The notes: generated from the sequence alone by a model not told the origin. Shown: positions 33,015-46,516, counted from the stretch's first letter. The stretch: 64,000 nt of DNA from Apostichopus japonicus (GCF_037975245.1 NC_092573.1:10977501-11041500), one strand, 5' to 3'. Numbers and translations are program-made.

Positions 33015-33306
33015 CCGATACACATAGAGAACACAGTAACTACTAAATCGTAAAGTTTTGTATCACAGTAAAACTGGATGGTGCTATAAATCGGTAGCAT
33101 GTGCTATTAGAATTACAGTAAGAACTGAGGATATGTGTAATCCCAACAAATCCAGTTTGATGCATTTTTGGGAATTTCACATATCCTCAGTTCTTATTGT
33201 AATCCAAATAGCACGTGCTACCGATTTATAGCACAATCCAGTTTTTACTGTGGTATACAAAGCTTTAAAATATTACAGTAGTTACTGTAATCTCTGTGTG
33301 AATCGG
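33015..33306. mobile_element. PAL-A palindromic MITE, copy 4
   Basis: Termini CCGATACACATAGAG and CTCTGTGTGAATCGG. Arms CTATAAATCGGTAGCATGTG and AACTGAGGATATGTGTAATC pair with their complements. 292 bp. One of the best-preserved palindromes of the family. Confidence 0.9.
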
Positions 33307-33394
33307 CTGAAAGAAAAAGAAACAAATTCCAAACTGCTAGTTGAAAATCCCATCTCAATATCTCGTCTCTAACTCAAGATATATTTGATACAGT

Positions 33395-33745
33395 TGATTG
33401 ATATTTTGGCTGGCTAAACCCTAAATTCTTCCCTTGCAGTGAGCCACAGTATAGGTGATCTGTGGTTGTCGTATTAACGGCAAATGTGTTTTTTTAAAAG
33501 CGTTTATTTGCCATTGTAATGTTTTTTGTTGATTTATCCTAAACTGGATACATTACCTTAAATGTCAAGGTACTTAACTTTCATCAAAATGCAGCTTTTT
33601 TGTTATAGAAATATTATTTGCCTCTGTGAAGGAGTGATTTAAATATTTATAAAGAAAAACACATTCACAATTTTCACGAGACATGCTGTGATGACATCGT
33701 TCAACACTCTATTGTTGCAAGATGCATCTACAAAACAACACATTA
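33395..33745. repeat. Diverged dispersed repeat R2, copy 1
   Basis: Matches 47125-47455 in the same orientation in scattered blocks: GGCTGGCTAAACCCT/GGCTGATTAAACCCT, a T-rich body, TCATCAAAATGCA/TTATCAAAATGCA, and TATTTATAAAGAAAAACACA/TATTATAAAGAACACTATTA followed by GCATCTACAA/GCATTCACAA. Type unknown. Confidence 0.5.
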
Positions 33746-34667
33746 AATATTGAAATAAAACCATAAACTTTCAAATTGTTGTGAGGAAGTGGTAATGACC
33801 TAAAGGTACCGAAATTATCCAGCAATTTTAACAAGGAAATCAACTTCGGTCACGAGAGCATCCTTTTGAAACAATCGATTAATTTCCGAAAGGTATGTTA
33901 CAGAGCATGGTTTCAACATTTTGTTAATATATTCATAAACATTATTGTCCCGGTTAAAATATGAAGGAATTATGAAGATTGCAATGTAAAATTTCACGTG
34001 GGCATTCTTGTGGCAATGTTCGGAATTCGTAAAATCATTTACTAAAAACAATTATTTACTTAAAAAATAAAAATTCTATAGATGTGCGTCACGATAGTCC
34101 TATACGCACTGTCTTGATACCTGTTTGATATAAATAAGAGGGGTTAAGTTGCTTACCTGAGAACTCATTAACTCAGATTAAATTCACCGTCATCAAATCA
34201 TTGGGATAGATTATATGTTGGGTGAAACAGGCACATCAAGAACACTTATTGATGCGAAAAATATTATGTTATGTAATGTAAAGCCAAGGTATTCGAAGTG
34301 TGGGAGGGGGGGGGGCGACCCATTTCAGGGTTTCCATAATAAAGTTTAGACGGTCGCCAACAATTTGGAAAATAAAGAAATTGATGATATCTGTGGAAAA
34401 ACAATTAGAAAATTTGAACATTAGTTACTTTAAAAGTTTCAAAGTATAAGACAATAATATCGTCCAATTAAACACCATTTAATAATCAAACAAAAAATTA
34501 TTAAAGAGGGTCCAAAACTCAAGTTAATTACGAATGACCAAGTTAATTGCCTCAAAGTGATAAGTTGATCAAATTAGTCTATAATTTACTTGTTTGGGGC
34601 ATAGCTTTACCTAAATTTGGTTGGATACATCCGTAGCAGACTAGTGCAAGGGTTGCGTAACGTCTAC

Positions 34668-35040
34668 TTAAAGGCATTGAAGACTCGCCGCAAACAGCGT
34701 GCCGCCATCTTTAATAAGTTAACATTCCGTTGCATGCAAGTGAAGTTTTTCTCTTGTCGCTACAAAATGCAGAAAGTAATGAAACGTGATACATTGTTAT
34801 CTTTAGCTGGACCTGAGATGTCCATCGCTGTATCGTTTGTACACTAGCTGTGCTGTGGGTATTGACCGCAGTTGTACACACTGACTGTATACTAGTGTCT
34901 AATTACCGACGGTAGCAAGCTGTGTGTGTATTTTCTGGGATCGATGGTGGTGTCTAACATTTCTGTTACACCTCAATCGAAACTAGGTCAGATTACCGGC
35001 ATTAGACGTTTCTTTGTGCGCGAGTCTTCACATCCTTTAA
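34668..35040. mobile_element. TTAA MITE, copy 2 (373 bp, inverted relative to copy 1)
   Basis: TTAA at 34668-34671 and 35037-35040; termini AGGCATTGAAGACTCGC and GCGAGTCTTCACATCCT. The body is the reverse complement of 29325-29696, for example CTTCTTTCGTTGC-like differences aside, through ATCGATGGTGGTG and GATTACCGGCATTAGACG. Confidence 0.85.
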
Positions 35041-35509
35041 CGTTTTAGAATGATGGATATCAAAGTTCCACAGCATGTTAGTCGTCTGTGGTATAACTAT
35101 ACGAGAACATATAGAACAAATACGAATAATAACTTAAGGACGACAACACATGACTAATCATATAGCAATTAGGGTTTCATATCTGATCCGAATATTACAA
35201 GATCCGACTAAAGTATGTCCGCGAATATTCAAAGTTTGACTGTTGTTTTCCTTTCTACTCATATTTCCGGAGTATGAAGCTCGAACTTACCAAGTTCACC
35301 GATTTAAGTTTAACGACACTAAAATAGGAAATACTTTAGGACCGTGTTGACCACATTTCCCTACAGGATTTAATTTTAATTAATCCATTTAAGTTTGCGA
35401 AATAAAATTATTATAAAGCACTTTCCTCTCGAAACCTTTCATGTTACCGTCTTGCACCCACGTGGTCATACTCCTCCAATTATATAATTAGATAGCATTT
35501 GATAACACC

Positions 35510-35512
<3 letters not shown>

Positions 35513-35558
<46 letters not shown>
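35513..35558. repeat. (TA)n microsatellite
   Basis: About 46 bp of AT dinucleotides, followed by CTCTCTCT. Confidence 0.95.
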
Positions 35559-35560
<2 letters not shown>

Positions 35561-36164
35561 TCTCTCTCAATCTCTGTAAGAGTATCTCCATGCGGTAAAA
35601 TTAGTATACTTGCGAAAATATGTTTGATCCTTGACGCGAGCCCAGGGAGCCTGAGGGATTTATTGGCAATCATCTTGGTGCCATGCAGTGGACCTATATG
35701 TGCACATGTGAATTGTCTGTGCTTAGGAAAAGCTCCTTTATTACCATCAAAAACCATCCAAATATGGGCTTGTTCAAATCACTATTGTCACGGATAAGTA
35801 AATATATATAGAAACAATAACAAAGCAAAGATGTTTAGTCCGTTCTGTCAAGTTTTGTCAATACTCAAAAAAAAAAAAAAATTGACAGTTAGGAAGGGAA
35901 TATACTTAAACCTGTAGAGATTTGAACTCATTCGAACAAACTGCTATTCAAATTAATCCAATCGATTGATCTAAGAGACAACTCAAGAGATGCCTGCGAT
36001 GATGGAGAAATATTTTATCTACTGTTTTGATGAATGGTGGCGCGATATGTGAAAAAAATGTCGATAGCGCTTGAAAAACAAACAAAGACAACGCTATAGA
36101 CATGAACATTAAAGTCAAATCTGCAACTTATTGGTCTAAGATCGTTTTGAAGTGTTGAAATGTT

Positions 36165-37812
36165 ACGACATGATACGAAATTATATGATACGATACGATA
36201 TGATATGATACGATATGATATGATACGATACGATATGATATGATACGATACGATACGATATGATATGATACGATATAATATGATATGTTATGATATGATA
36301 CGAAACGATACGATACGATATGATATGATATGATACGATATGATATGATACGATATGATATGATACGATACGATACGATATGATATGATACGATATGATA
36401 TGATATGATATGATACGATATAATATGATATGTTATGATATGATATGAGACGATACGATACGATATGATACGATATGATATGATATGATACGATATGATA
36501 TGCTATGATACGATACGATATGATACGATACGATACGATATGATATGATATGATGTGATGTGATATGATATGATACGATATAATATGATATGTTATGATA
36601 TGATACGATACGATACAATATGATATGATATGATACGATATGATATGATACGATACGATATGATATGATATGATATGATATGATACGATATAATATGATA
36701 TGTTATGTTATGATATGATATGAGACGATACGATACGATATGATACGATATGATATGATATGATACGATATAATATGATATGTTATGATACGAGACGATA
36801 CGATACGATACGATACGATATGATATGTTATGATACGAGACGATACGATACGATACGATATGATATGATACGATATGATATGATACGATGTTATATGATA
36901 CGATACGATATGATATGATATGATACGATACGATATGATACGATATGATATGATATGATACGATATGATATGCTATGATACGATACGATATGATACGATA
37001 CGATATGATATGATATGATGTGATGTGATATGATATGATACGATATAATATGATATGTTATGATATGATACGATACGATACAATATGATATGATATGATA
37101 CGATATGATATGATACGATACGATATGATATGATATGATATGATACGATATAATATGATATGTTATGTTATGATATGATATGAGACGATACGATACGATA
37201 TGATACGATATGATATGATATGATACGATATAATATGATATGTTATGATACGAGACGATACGATACGATACGATACGATACGATATGATATGTTATGATA
37301 CGAGACGATACGATACGATACGATATGATATGATACGATATGATATGATACGATGTTATATGATACGATACGATATGATATGATATGATACGATACGATA
37401 TGATATGATATGATATGATATGATATGATACGATACGATATCATATTATATGTTATGATATGATACGAGACGATACGATACGATATGATATGATATGATA
37501 CGATATGATATGATACGATACGATACGATATGATATGATACGATACGATATGATATGATATGATACGATACCATACGATATGATATGATACGGTACGATA
37601 CGATATGATACGATATGATATGATACGATACGATAATTTATGATACGATACGATATGATACGATACGATACGATATGATATGATATGATATGATATGATA
37701 TGATATGATACGATACGATACGATACGATATGATATGATACACGATACGATACAATACGATACGATACGATATAATATGATACGATAGGATGCGATGCGA
37801 TGAGATTCGATT
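36165..37812. repeat. Pentanucleotide satellite (GATAT/GATAC)n with 465-bp higher-order duplication
   Basis: About 1.65 kb of 5-bp units, mainly GATAT and GATAC, with rare variants (GATGT, GTTAT, GAGAC, GCTAT). The variant pattern repeats with a period of 465-470 bp: GCTAT at 36502 and 36972, the GATGTGATGTG block at 36551 and 37016, and GTTATATGATACG at 36890 and 37355. The minus-strand units contain no stop codon, which creates long spurious ORFs. Edges are degenerate (GATGCGATGCGATGAGATTC at the right). Confidence 0.97.
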
Positions 37813-38398
37813 CTGAAGGTATGTGGTAATTTGACCAATCTATTGTTCGGACATCACATATCCCACCATTTTAGGTTATATCAAGTCTCTAGTTCGAGCT
37901 TCAGCAAATTGCCCACTCTCGACAGATCCTAATCATCACTTGAATCGGAATGATCTCATCATCATTAATTATTCAAGTTTAACGACTCAGTAATCATTTA
38001 CCGAACTTTCATCATTTTTTCATGTTAATTACTAAGATTAAAACAAAATCATTGTGAAATAGAATGGATCTTTCCATCGTTTATTGAGAGTGGTACTAGC
38101 TTCGTTAATATATAACTTTCGTAGCCAAGCCAGCAGTCAACCCCCGGGCCAAGTTCCCCTGATACCGAACTCACTACCGGAAGCTACAGGGACTTCAATC
38201 CCGTTAAAACCCATTTCTATACTTTAGTGACCTTCTTTTTTTAGTAAACCGATTTTTTCGATGCGCGCAAAACCACACCATCATCATGTGTGCATTTTCA
38301 ATAACTACCTTGGCATAATCATTTACATGCACACTTCAAGGTCAAAACTGTTTTGCCGTTAGGCAGTTATTGCCTCCATCTTGATTAAACGATAACTC
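37813..38398. other. Non-coding DNA
   Basis: No gene or known repeat recognised. Confidence 0.5.
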
Positions 38399-38400
38399 TA

Positions 38401-38803
38401 AAGCCCGGGTCACATCTGCGCGATTCAACGCGCGATTCAACTCGCAATACAATTGAAGGTTGAATCGCGTAGTTAGACACGGGTATCAACTTGTTGCGCA
38501 ATAAAAGGTGCGCCGTCGATTTGGGTTGATTTGCAATAGAGCAATGTCCTAATCAGCGCAACTTCTCAGAAGCAACTTTTAATATTAGCTGAGAATTAAA
38601 AGTTAAGTCTAAAATGCAGAAGATAATTTTCTCATATTAATATTAGCTGCCATTTCGCAATTGTTTTCACGATCGATTCTGTAGTTGTTTGAACAGTCGC
38701 GCGTGTGTGACCACAAAGTTGATTTCGAAGTTCAATCGAAAATCGCGTGATTTTAGTTGCGAGTTGAATCGCGTGTTGAATCGCGCAGATGTGACCCGGG
38801 CTT
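38401..38803. mobile_element. TA-flanked MITE with about 45-bp TIRs
   Basis: AAGCCCGGGTCACATCTGCG at the left and its complement CGCAGATGTGACCCGGGCTT at the right are perfect terminal inverted repeats; the match continues through CGATTCAACGCG/CGCGTTGAATCG. TA flanks both sides (38399-38400, 38804-38805), as in Tc1/mariner-type insertions. 403 bp, no transposase. Confidence 0.85.
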
Positions 38804-38805
38804 TA

Positions 38806-40689
38806 GGCACAGAAGTAATTTTTTATAAGTTGTATACTGTAAAAAAAAAACCACTGTTGTTATTCCAAGGTCTCATTTCTATACAACTTTTAATTTTTGA
38901 GAAATGTCCCTTTGAACTGCTGGATTTCGTCAATTAAATTTGATGGATTATATAGACTAACATAGATCATCAGGTCAGTTCTTCAGATGCAATACAAACC
39001 CCATCAAAGGTAAAAGAAAAGACTTTAATTGCTTCAAATGACATGTTTACATAATGTGTTAAAATGTTGGTTCTATGAAGCTACAAGACTATATCAAGTC
39101 AAAGTTATTAGAATTTAATAAACAATGGATTAACATTAACAATTAGACCTGAACCGAAAAGCTGACGTCATCATATCATATTAGCCTTAAACGAATATTC
39201 CAAATAGTCAGTAAATTAATATCTTGAAAGGAAGAACAGCTATATAAACATTACTAACATTCAAATTTAAATGTCTAAATAAAATGAAAGAAAAAACAAC
39301 AAGCCATTATTCATGAAAGTGCCGATCAATAGTCCACAATACACAAAACTAAAGAAAACGAGTTTGTATTTCAAGAAATATATACTAATGTTATTTTTTC
39401 GTGAAATGGAAAACTTTGTGACGAAAGTGGAGATAACTGAGGTTTTTTACCATCCCCGTGGATTACACACGCACACACACACGCTGGTGTGTTTTACATT
39501 CAGACTGAGGACCCCATTGTTATAGGTTTTTTTTTCATTGTTCAAATCTACGTGTCCTAGCCTTAACAATAGAATCCTTCTGAGGACTTGGTGATTCTTT
39601 TCAAATCGTTTGAGGGATGTAAAAGCAAAGAAACAAGAAAAGGAATATATGAGTGAAATTTGCAGAGTATATAAGTGATCATGACCATGATTTTCACGTT
39701 ACAACATGGTTACCATCGATGTATAAAAAGCATTGGATGGGTTTTGCAACCGACATATGAAAAATGGTTTGGTTTCTTATATCTTGTCGCTTATATAGTT
39801 ATGCCAAAACGGAAATAAAAAAATATATATTGAAGTTATGCATTACACTAGTAATGACTTGTACCCGTCTAGAATTGAATTATTGTCCACTATAGTGTAT
39901 ATTTTGCATTGTTTGTTGATATTTTCATATCATCGATAATTAATCACGTTTGTGTTGCATTCATCCCTACCAAGAAACCAGTGACCCTAACTGGTATACG
40001 GTACGCTAAGCCGATGACCTATTTATAAATTACTCACGTAATAACCAACCCCAGAGGAGACATAAATATTTAATAAGTGCAAATTAGTTTTTACTTATTG
40101 TATTTAATTATTAAGGACCAAAATATCATTTTTATAAAAGTGCTTCGATTTGTGCGATAAACCTTGTATAGCTTATTCTTGAATTTGTTTATGTAATTTA
40201 AACGACAAACTGCGTTTCTAGGTTACAGTTTGCAGTATTGATGGAGTTCTTCTTGTAACTGTATATACTGAGATGTTACGGTATTGAGTGCATTTCTGGT
40301 GTAAGATCTTTGAAGGGCCATAAAGGAAAAACATCCTATCAGAATATCTCATCTGTAGGAAGTAATGTTGAATCTACATAATGAAATTGAGTAAGGAATG
40401 AAACAAAAGAAATCTCTTTATCTAAAGTACTTCAGATATTCTCGGATAACGTCACAACCGCATAAATAATTTCTCAATCTACATAGTTTAGTAAGTTTAC
40501 ATACTGATTGAAGCATTAGTGACACAGAGTGGCAGATTTTATCCAGAATTTGAGCTCTTATGCATAAATTGTGTAGGTAAGGTTAAATTCCATGACCTTT
40601 TCAAAGCAACAGAATTATTGTGTTTATCAAAGCAACAATATAAATACTAACAAATATATAACAAACAAAACATCAATTATGGAAATGTA
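38806..40689. other. Non-coding DNA
   Basis: AT-rich; contains TGACGTCA at 39163-39170 and a short CA run near 39468-39482. No gene supported. Confidence 0.5.
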
Positions 40690-40850
40690 ACTTGAAAAGG
40701 TAAGTCTTCAGTTGTCTTTTAAAGAGTTAACTATAATGTGGACTGTTTGAGATGAATGGGTAGTGAGTTCCAGAGTTTCGGAGCCGATGAAGAGAAGGAA
40801 TGTATCGCCATAATGGGATTTTGTCTTAAATAAACGAGTACTAAACCTGA
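40690..40850 (-). mobile_element. L2-type LINE 3' fragment
   Basis: Minus-strand pieces read RLFKTKSHYGDTF, SFSSSAPKLWNSLPIHLKQS, then FKRQLKTYLF with frameshifts and a stop between them: the C-terminal end of an L2/CR1 reverse transcriptase. Homologous to the fragment at 27041 but clearly more decayed. Confidence 0.72.
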
Positions 40851-41768
40851 TTTCCAAAAATTACCGGCAACTATAAATAAGAGTACGAAAACGGACTCTC
40901 TAAAAGTATATACAGCTTACTACCATATTTGATGTCAATACAACAATGGTTATAATTACACACATAATTTACTTTAAGTTTCTGTGAGATATTTCATTGT
41001 CCGATTGCCTACGTGTTTATACTTAATTGGTTGATTAAATAAATTTAATAAATAACTTATCGCCACGAAAGCGATTCTTCACAAAACCGCAATAGTGCCA
41101 TCCGAAAAAAGTTTTTTTTTTATTCTCATTCTTCAGAACAGATAATTAATTCGTTACTAAGAACTAATTAATTCGTGGCAAAGAATTAAAAATATTGATC
41201 AAATGCCACTTTTCGTGGTTATTTGAATCATATCTGGTGCTAATTTTGCGCATTGAAACACTTACGACAAGTCGACGAAGACATTAACGGACTGAGAAAT
41301 ATGTTCCCGATGTCTTCCAGCTAGAACTTACCCCACCCTACCTCCACCAAAAAAAATGAAAAAGGGATAAATGTAAAGTAAGAAAAATACTAATAACCAT
41401 GAATAAAATGAATCTAAAGTTATATGGACGTGCTTTTTAAAGGAAAGCTTACTCCATTAGTGAAATGAAAGACCTTATAGTGTATAGTTTAAAAGATGTA
41501 CACCTTCGGGTCTGATTGTCGCTATAAGCAGTCACGTTGTTGCGAACACAATAAGCTTGAATTTTAAAAGCTACAATATTTAAAAAATACATTAATGCTA
41601 TTCAGGATATTGGTTATCATCTCTGTTTTCGTTACTTTTAAGTTGTTCTGTACAAAGTATTTGAATGTTTTTACCTCTGGAGACATTAAATGGAAATATC
41701 ACAGCCATTGGCAAACGAAGCATTAATGAACAATTCATATTACTGGAGGACGGATCGAGTTTATATTA

Positions 41769-41811
<43 letters not shown>

Positions 41812-44800
41812 ATAATATTTCCTTATAGTTATTACCCGGGTACTGTTCTTTTATACAATGACTGGCATTGGTTAATTTTCCTAGGCATAGATCTACTGGC
41901 GTTGATATGGCTGTGTTGTAACAGGTTGCTCTATGTCTAAGACGCTCATTACCTCGACTCGGGGAGATGAAGAATAAAAAACGGTTTTCAATTGGGAAGG
42001 ACTTACGCGAGGACTAGAGCTAATTTCATAATGTTTGCTTTATAAGTTTCTGAAAAACTTTAATTTCGGAATTTTAACTCGAAATGACTTGATAGCATGA
42101 TCATGGTCATTCAGATTACGAGGACCTTTAGTTGTTAGTTTTTTAACTGACGGAAAGTCACGTACACTTATTTATAGTTGGTTGTGGCATTCCTGAAAGG
42201 CTTTTCAAATGGTTGTCTTTGGGGAAGGAAAACTAATTCTATGATATCCCGCGGAATCTTTTTGATTAGAGAGAGAAATCATTTCAAAATGACGATTTTG
42301 TTTGCCTTATTGATCTTTTCTTGGAAAAGTCAAAGCAATTCCAAACGTACAACAACGTTCTAGCGGGCTCATAAAAGCAGCAGCGGCACACGTACAACAT
42401 ATCGCATCTATATTTTTACCGTGGAATTTTGCATTTAGTTAGGAGAATTAGTACAAAATGTTTTCATCCTCAGGGAATTTCAACAAAAATTGTAATGACT
42501 TAATCATTTTAAAGATTCATACATCCTAAAAAAGGCCTTTATATGGATATTAAATGGGTTACATTATTCAGATGAAATAAATTTACATCTTAGTCGGCAT
42601 GTTTCGAACCTGCGCGGGCAGAGCCCAATATATTTCCACTCCATCGACTTTACCACTCCCTCCACCTCCCCTCTAGCAACAAAAAAAAAAAAAATATCCG
42701 CGCTTTTCCCCATCACTCCCCGTAACATAAATGACGCCCTCTGTTCCCTGAACGGGTATAAAAAACGTTCGAATTATAGCGTCTGTGTCCTTATATGGTA
42801 ATACCAAGACATGTTTTATGCAGATTGGAAATCTTGCTTTTCCTACTGTTCCATTTGTGTAAAAACATTTTCCACAATTACGCATTATTGGCAACAATAG
42901 AAGGGGATCAAACACTGAAAACTTAAAAAATACAATTGGTTTGATCACATGTTAGTATAACGCCATTTGCTTGACAATTTCAAGTACCTTGCGGCGTAAT
43001 TGTACATTAGCACATTGGCCTAGTCCTTATTGTAATTATTTGGTGCCCATATCCTGGGGAGTTTGACCTATTCCAGAGACGTACATGACGACAATTGGTT
43101 CGTAGGGGGGTGGGGGTGGGGGGTGCCGTCAAGCAACTGGAGAGTAAGAGTTTTCCAGGTTTCCAAAAGGTTTTTAAACCAGTCGTTTTTGGATTGACTT
43201 GTAAATATTAATTCGAGACACAAACACAATCATTTTCTTTAGCTTCCATCACTGAGATCTTTACGATGAACAACTCTCCGAAATAGGTAAGAAACATCTT
43301 GCTCCGCTTGGGAGATACCCCGGTTAAACAACAATCGGGTCTAATTTGTCATTTGGGGGGAGAGGGGGGGGGGTAGTTGGCCGTTACAGATATCTCCATC
43401 TCATAAACCAACAATGGTTGCGTTTATTGTATCTCATTTGACTTCTCCAAGCAAGCTGTCTTCTGTAAATGTATAAAGTATTTAAACTTAATAAGTAAGA
43501 AATCATAGTTTATGGAAAACGATCATCGATGAGGATCATCGAAAGTATAATAAAGTATTGGAGGGATCATCAACTGTCTAATTGAAAGTCTAGCATGTTC
43601 TCTCTCCTTGATTATGGCCGACATAGGTTGCAACTGCCCCTTCAGGTTTCACACAGGTAGGTTAAGCCTAGAACTGTTTCATTCTAGTCAGAGGGTAAGC
43701 ATCCCTCTTTCTCCCCCTTTAGCCCTATGCCATCTCCTCCTCGTCACTTCCAAACTCGACAACTTTCACGAGAGATTAACCCCGGGCCCGAGATCCACTT
43801 TCCTTCGGAATTTGCACTGGAAGAAAGTCTTGAAATTGAAGTATTTATCCTCGTCGTTTGTGAGTGTGAGTGCGTGTCCATTACAAGAGACGCTATAAAC
43901 TAACTATATGGAAGTACTGACCCGCGACAAGGTATACCATTACTACTACTACCATGGTTTAACACACCACCGATCAACCACGTCCGTTGTCCCTGTACTT
44001 GTACAAGACGAGAGTTAATATTCTTTGTGGCCATGTGCAATTCTTTACTCATTTATTCTTAGAGAGTAGCAGTGGTAACCCCTAACAGCCATTGCCGGGG
44101 CGCCAATCAGAATTCACAGCCACTTGCACCATGTATTCAGGGATCACGGCCAAAGTTCAGTCGATACAATGTAGATGGCGACCGGGAAGGGCACCGGGGA
44201 AGGAGACCGGGAAGGGGACAAGGAAGAAGAACGAGAAGGGGACCGGCAAGGGGGCCGGCAAGGGAGTTCAAGATTACATCTGTAAGTAAGTATATAGGTA
44301 AGTGAACAACGGAAAGACAGTCTGGGAAACTTTAAACAAACTCGAATGAGCGATGGAATTGTTGGCTTGAAACGTTCGTTGTTTTGAATCCCGGTCTAGC
44401 CAAAAGTTTGAGATTTCCGTGGCTCATTAACTTATAGTGTACACATATTACTTAATGAATGTTTCCCCCATTTTCATTTTCAAAACATTGTGACCAATAG
44501 GAGTACGATACGTTGAATCTAAAAATGTCAAAATTTTTACTTTTCCCAATTATTATAAAAGGTTAACAGTTTGAAAATAAAAGTAATGAAATACATTGTT
44601 ATGCCATTTTAATGTCTAAAAATTTATCGAAAACTCCATACAAATCAAGGTAAGTCTGCTTTACACATGCAAAGTCACAAAAAACAGAAAGTCCATTTAT
44701 TCTTCATTTGAATAAGAATAAGAAAAGACTAATAATCAAATTAACTATTACGTCATCCGAAAGATGTAAAGTCCCATAATAACGTAACCTTCGTTATAGC

Positions 44801-45368
44801 TTAATATATATTGCAAACTCAATATTCCCATCTTTTCAAAATGAAGGGAGAGTTTTGGTTTCATAAATACCTTCATATCTTTCTTAAGTTGAAGATTGAG
44901 ATGTTTCTCGATTTTGAAGGGAGGAAAAAAAAAATTTAATCCTGCAGCAAATAAGTAGGTTTCAAATTTGCGTGGTGAATGTTTTCTGTTTCCTGTAACA
45001 CTGAAATAATAACAGCGACACTGTAGTAAGTAAAACCGATTAGCTCGATATACAGGTCGTTTGCTTTAGTTTTACAAACTTTGACTCTAACCTTTCCGAG
45101 TGTCCCTCAATATTAAATTACAATTGCCAGATCTTTCTTAATTTGTTTTTTGTTCCTCACCAAATTGAGATTAACGAGTGCATACATGTAATAAATTTGA
45201 TCTTATGTCAGATACTCTTCATTATTAATTCCATCAACGAAGCAAAATGTCAATTTTCACTTCACAATTTGACGTGAAACTCAAATCTAGTTAATTCAGA
45301 AAGAAAGAAAAAGAGAGAAAGACACAAAAAAAAAACACATTGTAAAATAAAGTAATTGACTAGTCTAA
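40851..45368. other. Non-coding DNA with a few simple repeats
   Basis: Includes a TA tract (41773-41808), G-rich runs near 43108-43122 and 43357-43372, and a 12-bp GGGAAGGGGACC-type minisatellite (44180-44270). No exon could be supported. Confidence 0.5.
44180..44270. repeat. 12-bp purine-rich minisatellite
   Basis: Imperfect units ACCGGGAAGGGG / ACCGGCAAGGGG, about seven copies. The overlapping Gly/Lys/Arg-rich ORFs are by-products. Confidence 0.75.
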
Positions 45369-45659
45369 TTACAGTTTGTTCAAACAAGCACGTACATCGG
45401 TTCCGCGCAAAACTCCAATATAAGTTTGGTTTTGCTCAAGAGGGTAACAGACTAAAGCGTAAGTATATGTGATACCTCCATGATAGGTGTAATTGCACCA
45501 TAGGCAGCTGTATGAAGTACAGAAATGGTTAGCATTGCGACGTCTTGACGTCAAACTTATTTTCGTTTGACACTTCAATTTGGAGACAAGATTTACGCGT
45601 ATGGTTTCTATGTTAACACCAATAATATGACGGACGGAATATTCATCCATCCTGGAGCA
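45369..45659 (-). CDS. Hypothetical small Cys-rich ORF or terminal exon (weak)
   Basis: About 93 codons from an ATG at the right to TAA at 45369. The second half has six Cys (KLKCQTK, FCTSYSCLWCNYTYHG, LVCYP, RACLNKL) and two NxT sequons, giving it the look of a secreted domain. There is an in-frame stop six codons before the ATG and no hydrophobic signal sequence, so it would have to be the last exon of a spliced gene. No strong acceptor was seen. Length alone does not exclude chance in this AT-rich DNA. I do not recognise the family. Confidence 0.2.
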   Translation of the reverse strand, partial: CSRMDEYSVRHIIGVNIETIRVNLVSKLKCQTKISLTSRRRNANHFCTSYSCLWCNYTYHGGITYTYALVCYPLEQNQTYIGVLRGTDVRACLNKL

Positions 45660-45834
45660 TTCTTACTCCAGGGAGGTGTTATTTAGACCTTACTGCTTAG
45701 TCTAGATATGACAAATTAAATCAGACATTTTGGATCTGATTAAACAAATTAGAACTGAAACCCTCGTCATTAATGTGTTAGCGACGAAACATTTAGACTG
45801 TAACTTCCTAGATGATCGCGTTAGATGCAAAGTA

Positions 45835-45945
45835 AAAAGAAGAAGAAGAAGAGAAATAAGAGATGGAGAAGAAGGCTACCAGGTCGAGAGAGACAGGGAG
45901 AGAGAGAGAGAGGGGGCGGGTCGAGTGGGTGGGTGGGGGTGTGAG
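45835..45945. repeat. AGA/GA-rich low-complexity tract
   Basis: AGAAGAAGA followed by GAGAGA and GGGTGGGTGG. Confidence 0.8.
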
Positions 45946-46289
45946 ATATGAACTATGTGTTCTTTTTAAAATCGTATAATGGGAATGATAAGTTTGTGCA
46001 GTGATTCAATTGCACTGTGAAATCCCCAAATGGCAATTTCTTCTGTCCAATGATGAAGATACATTGCTTAAGTTTATCAATTTTTATAGACTTGAAGTGA
46101 TTTTTTATTCCCTACCTGAAATTTCTATCGCACAACCACTTTTACCTCATATAAAATGCATACGACAATCAAATCAAGCACTTCGAAAATAAATGTTGTT
46201 TTTTTAGTTCATTAGTATATATTACTATTTAAAATTAAACTTGGTTAGTCAAGCTAGAACGACCTGCATTTTGTTTATGTATGTATGTA

Positions 46290-46516
46290 TTTTAGATTCT
46301 CCTGCAAGCAGGAACTCGCAAAGAAGCCACCATTGGCTTATCAAAGCCGCAAGCTGACCGAAGTCAATCTCTTAGACTCATATTTAACGTCCATGATTAT
46401 GAATTGTCAATTGTCAACAACTCTGTAACTGGACGACATGCATTAATCTTCGAGTGACTCGAACTCGGGACCTTATGATTGAAGGGCACCGGCGTTAACC
46501 ACTGAGCTAACACTCC
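46290..46516 (-). mobile_element. tRNA-derived SINE, copy B
   Basis: Same structure as 30812-31050: head GGAGTGTTAGCTCAGTGGTT with A box, B box GAGTTCGAGTCAC, body TAAATATGAGTCTAAGAGAT..., 3' hairpin CCTGCTTGCAGG and a tail of TACA/ATAC units. No target-site duplication could be fixed. Confidence 0.88.

Noticed and set aside
36433-37838. Several 60-100 residue minus-strand ORFs rich in Ser-Tyr-His/Arg-Ile
   Set aside because: They are translations of the GATAT/GATAC pentamer array, whose minus strand contains no stop codons. No coding signal.
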